A stretch of DNA of 13,273 nt from Campylobacteraceae bacterium (GTDB lineage Bacteria; Campylobacterota; Campylobacteria; Campylobacterales; Campylobacteraceae): positions 1 to 13,273 of the forward strand of contig JAIRKW010000150.1 of assembly GCA_031259875.1 (NCBI GenBank). The letters are read 5' to 3'. Numbering within the stretch: position 1 is the first letter of the stretch; every line of letters starts with the position of its first letter. Made by a program: the position numbers and the translations under genes. The notes below the pieces were generated by a model. It ran no database searches. It had not been told where the DNA came from and worked only from the letters and a program-made list of their open reading frames with translations. Of the stretch, positions 8,645-13,273 are shown piece after piece.

Positions 8645-9428
8645 TAGTATCTCTTTCATAATTAATTCCGCGTTTTGTGCTTAAAACAAATTCGCACATA
8701 AGGCGGACTTTTTCATTTGCGGTAGTATTTAACAGTTCTTCCGCACTTTGACGCAATGGGCGATTACTTTTAAAAAGTGCTTTGTATGCCGCACTCAAAG
8801 CGTCAATATCTTCTTTGCGTTCTCTTCTTCTAAGACCGATAAGGTTTAAACCTCTAAGATAAGCACGGTTGCCTTCCGCCAGACAAAACGGCGGCACATC
8901 CTGCGAAAGCGCGCTGGCACCACCTATCATACACCCTTGCCCTATTTTAACAAATTGATGAACCGGCGTTAATCCGCCAATGACTGTATCTTTGCCAACC
9001 TCTACATGTCCTGCCAATGTAGCTGAATTTGCCAGAATGACATTATCGTATAAAGTGCAATCGTGCGCTATATGGCAAAAATTCATAATAAAACAGTTTT
9101 TGCCGACACGCGTTGTAAAATCACCCTTTTGAGAGCCTCCGTTTATCGTAACAAATTCTCTTACTGTAGTGTTATCGCCTATAATAGTGCGCGAAGTCTC
9201 GCCTACTTTAAACGAAATATCCTGTGGGTCGCCGCCGATAATAACATAAGAATATATTCTTACATTTTCACCTATAATAGAATTTCCAAGTACTTGTGCG
9301 CCTTGTCTTATTTCGCTGTTTTTTCCGATAACACTTTTGGATGATACAAAAGCATGCGCCCCTATCGTTACGCCTTCACCTAAAACTGCCCCTTCTTCCA
9401 CTATTGCGGTAGGATGGATACAGCTCAT
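8631..9428 (-). CDS. lpxA: UDP-N-acetylglucosamine acyltransferase LpxA
   Basis: LpxA performs the first step of lipid A synthesis, moving a 3-hydroxyacyl chain from acyl carrier protein to the 3-position of UDP-GlcNAc or an amino analogue. The 265-residue protein is the usual length. Its first 190 residues show left-handed beta-helix hexad repeats ([30 protein letters not shown] and so on). The catalytic segment is FCHIAHDC with His122 aligning to E. coli His125. HQFV and IGQGCMIGG (G163) cover the acyl-chain ruler region, where a glycine usually goes with a C14 chain. A helical C-terminal domain follows. It begins directly after the fabZ stop with no gap. It shows that the organism makes a lipid A-based outer membrane. 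Confidence 0.96.
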   Translation of the reverse strand: MSCIHPTAIVEEGAVLGEGVTIGAHAFVSSKSVIGKNSEIRQGAQVLGNSIIGENVRIYSYVIIGGDPQDISFKVGETSRTIIGDNTTVREFVTINGGSQKGDFTTRVGKNCFIMNFCHIAHDCTLYDNVILANSATLAGHVEVGKDTVIGGLTPVHQFVKIGQGCMIGGASALSQDVPPFCLAEGNRAYLRGLNLIGLRRRERKEDIDALSAAYKALFKSNRPLRQSAEELLNTTANEKVRLMCEFVLSTKRGINYERDTNERV

Positions 9429-9863
9429 CTATTTGTCCACTATCATAGCTTTTAACTCGGCTTCAGCGACAAGTTTATCATCTACATACGCTTTACCGTC
9501 CAAAACCCAAATATTGCCTTTATGCCTTATAACGCTGAGACGATACTCCAAGCGGTCGCCGGGCGTTACCGGAACTCTGAATTTTGCACTGTCTATGCTC
9601 ATAAAGTAAACAACTTTATCCTGTGCGGTCATATTCATGCTTTTAAATGCTAAAACTCCGCCTGCCTGTGCCATTCCTTCTATAATCATAACACCCGGAT
9701 ATATCGGATGCTCAGGAAAATGTCCTTGAAATATCTGCTCGCCGATAGTTATATTTTTGTATGCCGTAATTGAAGCTCCGTAGTCCAACTCAACAACTCT
9801 GTCTATAAGTAAAAATGGGAAACGGTGCGGGAGTATCTCTTGAATCTCTCTAACATCTATCAT
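9429..9863 (-). CDS. fabZ: 3-hydroxyacyl-ACP dehydratase FabZ
   Basis: FabZ dehydrates 3-hydroxyacyl-ACP in type II fatty acid synthesis and so competes with LpxA for the same 3-hydroxyacyl-ACP; the adjacency of the two genes fits this branch point. It has 144 residues from the chosen start and a single hot-dog fold. Landmarks are [14 protein letters not shown] near the N-terminus and [20 protein letters not shown], with catalytic His48 and Glu62. ATG 9863 (MIDVREIQ) is chosen because this is the usual family start; a TTG six bases upstream is also possible, as AAGG lies only a few bases before it. The gap to queH is 37 bases, and the stop abuts the lpxA ATG. Confidence 0.95.
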   Translation of the reverse strand: MIDVREIQEILPHRFPFLLIDRVVELDYGASITAYKNITIGEQIFQGHFPEHPIYPGVMIIEGMAQAGGVLAFKSMNMTAQDKVVYFMSIDSAKFRVPVTPGDRLEYRLSVIRHKGNIWVLDGKAYVDDKLVAEAELKAMIVDK

Positions 9864-9900
9864 AGTCAAAAAACCTTGTTTTAAAAATCTGTCAATTTTA

Positions 9901-10956
9901 TCAAAGTATTGCTAAAACTTCTCTAACATCTTCATAAAATGTTGAGCGCGCTTCTATTTTATATGTTCCTGTTTTAACACTGTCGATTACTATAAAAAGA
10001 GGATAATCCGGAAATTTTACACGGATATTGTTTTGTTTTTCATTCTCGGGAGGATTAAAAATAAGCTCTTTTACATTTTTATATGAGTAATTTACCATTT
10101 TATTAAACCGCCAAAGCTCTATAAACAGTGTATCTTTTGCAAAGCCATATCCATCGTCAATATTCTCAACTACCGCTTCAAAAATCCCATCATACGCACC
10201 CAAAAACCAACTTGGCAAAATATCGCCGCTCTCATTTAAAATGCGTCCCCACAAAAGTCGGTAATTTTGAAACTTTTCTCTTTTTAACGCGAAATCAATT
10301 CCGCTCTTTTCATACTCATCGACTTTTTTGTAAAACTCCAGCCGTTCCTCTATAGATGATGGTAAAATCTCTTTTCCTATGGGATTTAAAAGTTCACCGC
10401 AGACCCTTTTTTGTGCCTCTCTTTGGTCCAAGAGCGCGTAAATACATCCGCAATAGTTTTGACGGTAGAGTCTTTTTTCTTTAGCTAAAGCGAACTGCTC
10501 TTGCGTGCCGCATTTTTTTCTAAAATCAAAACACAAAACCTCTATTTCCCATTTTAGACTTATTTTATCTGCCGCTGCGCTAAGCTGTTCAAAAGACTTT
10601 TTAGGACTCATAAAAAGCGTAGTTGTGATACTTTTTTCACCAAGCTCTTTAGCCTTTTTTGCTGTAACTTCAAGACGCATTTCAAAACATACTTCGCACC
10701 TTTTTCCCCTCTCTTTTTCACACTCAAGCCCTTTGACATTTTCAAGCCAATTCTCAGGGCTGTACTCTCCTTCGATAAGCCCAATACCCTGTTTTTGACA
10801 ATCCCTCTTGACATCTAAAAATCTTAGTTTATACTCGCTGTAAGGATGAATATTGGGATTATAAAAAAAGCCTGTTATCTCTTCATCGGGCATAATTTCA
10901 CGAAGTCTTTTCAAAAAATAACAGCTGTCAACTGAACAGCAAATGTGCGCCAGCAT
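9901..10956 (-). CDS. queH: Epoxyqueuosine reductase QueH with C-terminal extension
   Basis: QueH (formerly DUF208) reduces epoxyqueuosine to queuosine in tRNA with GUN anticodons; it is the non-homologous, iron-sulfur alternative to QueG. The first 180 or so residues carry the family signs: HICCSVDSC (Cys6, 7, 12), [16 protein letters not shown] (30-45), [17 protein letters not shown] (Cys79, 87, 90), [10 protein letters not shown] (111-120) and YCGC (Cys169, 171). These cysteines are the expected metal-cluster ligands. The remaining 170 residues are an extension not present in short QueH proteins of about 200 residues; I cannot name a domain there. I recall a similarly placed homologue, Cj0272, in C. 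jejuni. The ATG at 10956 follows GAAGAG at good spacing, 27 bases after bcp. Confidence 0.87.
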   Translation of the reverse strand: MLAHICCSVDSCYFLKRLREIMPDEEITGFFYNPNIHPYSEYKLRFLDVKRDCQKQGIGLIEGEYSPENWLENVKGLECEKERGKRCEVCFEMRLEVTAKKAKELGEKSITTTLFMSPKKSFEQLSAAADKISLKWEIEVLCFDFRKKCGTQEQFALAKEKRLYRQNYCGCIYALLDQREAQKRVCGELLNPIGKEILPSSIEERLEFYKKVDEYEKSGIDFALKREKFQNYRLLWGRILNESGDILPSWFLGAYDGIFEAVVENIDDGYGFAKDTLFIELWRFNKMVNYSYKNVKELIFNPPENEKQNNIRVKFPDYPLFIVIDSVKTGTYKIEARSTFYEDVREVLAIL

Positions 10957-10983
10957 TTAATCTCTTCCGTCTTTAAAAAACTA

Positions 10984-11454
10984 TCATCTGCGCAAAGCCT
11001 TTAAAGCTGCTTTCACCTCATCGCTATGCCCTTTTACGCTTACTTTACGCCAAATTTTAACGATTTTACTTTCGGGGTCAATCAAAAAAGTGGAACGCTC
11101 TATACCCATATACTCCCTTCCGTACATACTCTTTTTTTTCCAAACATCGTAAGCTTTTGCCGTCTCTTTCTCTTCGTCAGATAAAAGTGTAAAAGCAATA
11201 TTCTGTTTAGCGATAAAGTTTTGGTGCGATTTGACACTGTCGGGGCTTATTCCAAGTATCACAGCATCCAACTCCTGAAAATTTGGCAAAGCCGCAGTAA
11301 AATCGCAAGCTTCAGCTGTGCAGCCTGAAGTATTGTCTTTCGGATAAAAGTATAAAACTATCCATTTGCCCTTAAAATCCCTAAGGCTTATCTCTACGCC
11401 GTCTTGATTTTTAAGTGAAAACTGCGGCGCTTCTTTTCCAATCTCTACCGACAT
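10984..11454 (-). CDS. bcp: Thiol peroxidase, Bcp/PrxQ-type peroxiredoxin
   Basis: This cytoplasmic peroxiredoxin reduces hydrogen peroxide and organic hydroperoxides with electrons from thioredoxin. The 156-residue protein is normal in length. The active-site segment YFYPKDNTSGCTAEAC places the peroxidatic Cys45 and the resolving Cys50 four residues apart, the atypical 2-Cys arrangement of the PrxQ class. GREYMGIERSTFLIDP near residues 111-126 is also typical. It starts 41 bases after the tautomerase stop, with AAGGAG-like bases upstream, and is the second gene of the minus-strand transcript. In microaerophilic Campylobacterota such enzymes are part of the oxidative defence; no PerR or other regulator site was identified. 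Confidence 0.95.
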   Translation of the reverse strand: MSVEIGKEAPQFSLKNQDGVEISLRDFKGKWIVLYFYPKDNTSGCTAEACDFTAALPNFQELDAVILGISPDSVKSHQNFIAKQNIAFTLLSDEEKETAKAYDVWKKKSMYGREYMGIERSTFLIDPESKIVKIWRKVSVKGHSDEVKAALKALRR

Positions 11455-11495
11455 CTATTCTCCTTTTAAATTTTAAAATTAAATTTTATTTTTAC

Positions 11496-11705
11496 CTAAA
11501 CGTTTAGTGATTTTTCTCTCACTTCTGTGATACTCTCTCCACCCACACCCCAATTGTCCGTATCTAGCTCATCTATTGTTACAACTGTAGTTTTAGGGTT
11601 TTTGCCAAGTATATTTACCAGTAAATCCGTTACGCCTTTTATTAAAGCCGCTTTTTGCTCTTTTGTAGCTCCCTCTTTGGTAATTTTTATATTCACGTAC
11701 GGCAT
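11496..11705 (-). CDS. 4-oxalocrotonate tautomerase family protein
   Basis: This is a 69-residue small tautomerase. After removal of Met the N-terminal Pro (MPYVNIKITKEGATKEQKAAL) would be the catalytic base, and the beta-alpha-beta order with a final strand VVTIDELDTDNWGVGG fits the 4-oxalocrotonate tautomerase/DmpI family, which assembles into hexamers. Homologues are found in Helicobacter and Campylobacter at the equivalent place, without a catechol meta-cleavage pathway nearby, so the physiological substrate is unknown. It is the first gene of the minus-strand train: the start follows a near-perfect AAGGAG ribosome site, with a 24-base leader from the predicted transcription start. Confidence 0.9.
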   Translation of the reverse strand: MPYVNIKITKEGATKEQKAALIKGVTDLLVNILGKNPKTTVVTIDELDTDNWGVGGESITEVREKSLNV

Positions 11706-11735
11706 ACTCTCTCCTTAACTTGTTTCGAAAGAGAA

Positions 11736-11744
11736 ATTATAGCA
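11736..11744 (-). promoter_or_regulatory. Extended -10 promoter of the tautomerase-to-carB gene train
   Basis: The minus strand reads TGCTATAAT, a perfect extended -10. Transcription is expected near 11729, giving a short leader that contains TTAAGGAG before the tautomerase ATG at 11705. No consensus -35 is visible, but T-rich runs lie upstream, as is common for sigma-70 promoters in Campylobacterota. Confidence 0.7.
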
Positions 11745-11784
11745 CGCAAAAGCTTTTTAAACCTGCCTTTAAACTTTTTTGGGG

Positions 11785-11790
11785 TAATAT
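11785..11790 (+). promoter_or_regulatory. Probable ilvE promoter
   Basis: The plus strand has TAATAT after TTTTTTGGGG, with upstream T runs at roughly helical spacing (11752-11756, 11768-11770, 11775-11780), resembling the periodic upstream signal of Campylobacter sigma-70 promoters. A start near 11797 would leave about a 30-base leader containing AAAAGG (11815-11820). It lies back to back with the minus-strand promoter. Confidence 0.4.
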
Positions 11791-11827
11791 TAAAGTTTAT
11801 CAAAAAAATTACTCAAAAGGCAAAACT

Positions 11828-12751
11828 ATGGCTTTGATAGAGTCTAAATTCATATGGTTTGATGGCAAATTAATCCCTTGGGAAGAAGCAAAAGTTCATA
11901 TATTAACGCACACTCTTCATTACGGAAACGGCGTTTTTGAGGGGACAAGGGCTTATAAGACAGATAAAGGTCTGGCAATTTTCCGCTTGCATGACCACAC
12001 AAAAAGACTTTTAAATTCTGCAAAAATAGTTGCCATTAATCCAAAATACACCCAAAAAGAGTTGGAAGAGGCACAGATAGAACTCTTAAGAGCCAACACT
12101 TACAGCGGAAATGTTTACATAAGACCTATCATATTTTTAGGTTACGGCGTTATGGGGGTAAATCACAGAGAAGCGCCGGTGCAAACGGCTATAGCTTCGT
12201 GGGAATGGGGCGCATATCTTGGTGAAGAGGGCTTGGCCAATGGTATTAAGGTTAAAATCGCTTCATTTACGAGAAATTCTGTTAAATCAACTATGGGCAA
12301 GGCAAAAGCGGCGGCAAATTATCTAAATTCACAAATGGCAAAATATGAAGCATTAGACGCAGGATATGAAGAGGCGTTGCTGCTTGATGATGAAGGATTT
12401 GTTGCCGAAGGCAGCGGCGAGTGCTTTTTTATCGTAAGAGACGGCAAGCTCATCACTCCGCCTAATGATAACTCTTTGGAGAGTATCACGCAAGATACCG
12501 TTATCAAAATCGCAGACAAATTGGGTATTGCAGTCGAGCGCAGAAGAATTTCAAGAGATGAGATTTATATAGCCGATGAAGCATTTTTCACAGGAACCGC
12601 GGCGGAAGTTACACCTATAAACAATGTTGACGGAAGAGTTATCGGAAGCGGTAAACGAGGTGAGATTACCAAAAAACTACAAAATGCTTATTTTGATGTT
12701 GTGTATGGAAAAGACAAATCATTTGAGCACTTTTTAACATATATAAATTGA
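11828..12751 (+). CDS. ilvE: Branched-chain amino acid aminotransferase
   Basis: IlvE transfers the amino group between glutamate and the 2-oxo acids of leucine, isoleucine and valine, using PLP. The 307-residue protein is a fold-type IV aminotransferase of normal length. HTLHYGNGVFEGTRAY (28-43) is the conserved N-terminal signature. Lys160 in GKAKAAANY is the expected PLP lysine, at the same number as in E. coli. EGSGECFF (194-201) is the cofactor-binding region, and FFTGTAAEVTPI near the C-terminus is typical. The start chosen is ATG 11828, preceded by AAAAGG; the same frame is open back to ATG 11720, but those extra 36 residues cover the promoter region and look non-coding. The EGSGEC segment has Cys where many family members have Asn, followed by F. 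Confidence 0.95.
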   Translation: MALIESKFIWFDGKLIPWEEAKVHILTHTLHYGNGVFEGTRAYKTDKGLAIFRLHDHTKRLLNSAKIVAINPKYTQKELEEAQIELLRANTYSGNVYIRPIIFLGYGVMGVNHREAPVQTAIASWEWGAYLGEEGLANGIKVKIASFTRNSVKSTMGKAKAAANYLNSQMAKYEALDAGYEEALLLDDEGFVAEGSGECFFIVRDGKLITPPNDNSLESITQDTVIKIADKLGIAVERRRISRDEIYIADEAFFTGTAAEVTPINNVDGRVIGSGKRGEITKKLQNAYFDVVYGKDKSFEHFLTYIN

Positions 12752-12761
12752 AAGGAAAAAT

Positions 12762-13273
12762 ATGCCAGCAGATTTGAACGACTATTTTAAAAAAAGAAAC
12801 AGCGGAGGGGACAATAACCAAAACAACAGCGGCGGAGGGAATAACATTAATTTTAAGATGCCTCAACTTGACAATAAAAAAGCTTTACCGCTTTATATAT
12901 TAATCGCTGTGATAGTTTTACTCGTTATAGCAAGACCATTTAAGGTAATAAACTCCGGCGAACTTGGCATACGGGAAACAACCGGCATCTATTCTCCGAA
13001 CACTTTGGAGCCCGGACTGCACTTTTTTGTACCGTTTGTCCAAAATATCATCGTTGTGGATGCTAAAGTAAGAATGATGAGTTATGTCTCAGGACAAACT
13101 GATATCAGACAAAAAATAGGCGCCGAAAACGTAGGAGCATCTTCTGTAATGCAGCAGGATTCTATCTCGGTAAAAGACGCAAGAAACTTGGACTTCAAGA
13201 TAGATTTGAATGTTTTGTACAGATTAGACCGCACAAATGCTCCGAGTACTATCGCTACATGGGGCTTTAACTG
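12762..13273 (+). CDS. SPFH/HflK-like (prohibitin family) membrane protein, N-terminal part
   Basis: The frame opens at ATG 12762, ten bases after ilvE and just behind AAAGGA, and runs off the window end after 170 codons. A soluble Gly/Asn-rich N-terminus (DLNDYFKKRNSGGDNNQNNS) is followed by one membrane segment (about 42-58) and then the start of an SPFH/band 7 domain: INSGELGIRETTG (63-75), EPGLHFFVPF (83-92) and SVKDARNLDFKIDLNVLYRLD (136-156). The Gly/Asn-rich leader and the D-L-x-D-x-F start recall HflK, which with HflC forms membrane cages around FtsH. Homologues in this gene position exist in Campylobacter as a single gene. The C-terminus and any HflC partner lie outside the window. 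It is probably co-transcribed with ilvE. Confidence 0.88.
   Translation, partial: MPADLNDYFKKRNSGGDNNQNNSGGGNNINFKMPQLDNKKALPLYILIAVIVLLVIARPFKVINSGELGIRETTGIYSPNTLEPGLHFFVPFVQNIIVVDAKVRMMSYVSGQTDIRQKIGAENVGASSVMQQDSISVKDARNLDFKIDLNVLYRLDRTNAPSTIATWGFN

Noticed and set aside
11720..11827. Upstream extension of ilvE to an earlier ATG
   Set aside because: The extra 36 residues are basic and low in family similarity, cover the divergent promoters, and would make the protein longer than known IlvE; ATG 11828 has its own ribosome site.
1..13273. CRISPR array, insertion sequence, prophage or defence system
   Set aside because: No regular short repeats, terminal inverted repeats, transposase, integrase or defence-type domains were found; the window is mostly conserved housekeeping genes.

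Overview
The window looks like a chromosomal segment of a Campylobacterota (epsilonproteobacterial) bacterium. The evidence is a moderately AT-rich composition, short intergenic gaps, TGnTATAAT promoters, and a gene order (SPFH protein, ilvE | tautomerase, bcp, queH, fabZ, lpxA, clpX, mreB, mreC, carB) that I recall as near-identical to the Campylobacter jejuni Cj0268c-Cj0279 block. Genus cannot be fixed from sequence alone.

Layout. (1) 1-176, + strand: the last 57 codons of a cysteine-paired Sel1-repeat protein. (2) 177-676: a gene-poor, very AT-rich stretch with an isolated run of eight G. (3) 677-11705, - strand: one long gene train that starts at a strong extended -10 promoter near 11740. 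It reads 4-oxalocrotonate tautomerase, bcp, queH, fabZ, lpxA, clpX, mreB, mreC, carB, a broken multi-pass membrane-protein gene, and a short YrdC/Sua5-like gene. (4) 11706-11827: a divergent promoter region. (5) 11828-13273, + strand: ilvE followed after 10 nt by an SPFH/HflK-like membrane protein cut by the window end.

The minus-strand train joins envelope work (FabZ and LpxA at the fatty acid/lipid A branch point, MreB/MreC for rod shape), proteolysis (ClpX), peroxide defence (Bcp), tRNA queuosine synthesis (QueH), carbamoyl phosphate supply for arginine and pyrimidines (CarB), and possibly t6A-type tRNA modification (YrdC-like). Overlaps and abutments (fabZ/lpxA 0 nt, lpxA/clpX overlapping, mreB/mreC 8 nt) point to translational coupling. 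Nothing in this core is a new system.

The most notable observation is the region between carB and the YrdC-like gene. Three adjacent minus-strand reading frames fit a single membrane protein of about 380 residues. Its frame breaks twice, each time at a T run that appears one base short, and its best-placed start codon reads ATA. It is either a decaying gene or an assembly with two indels.
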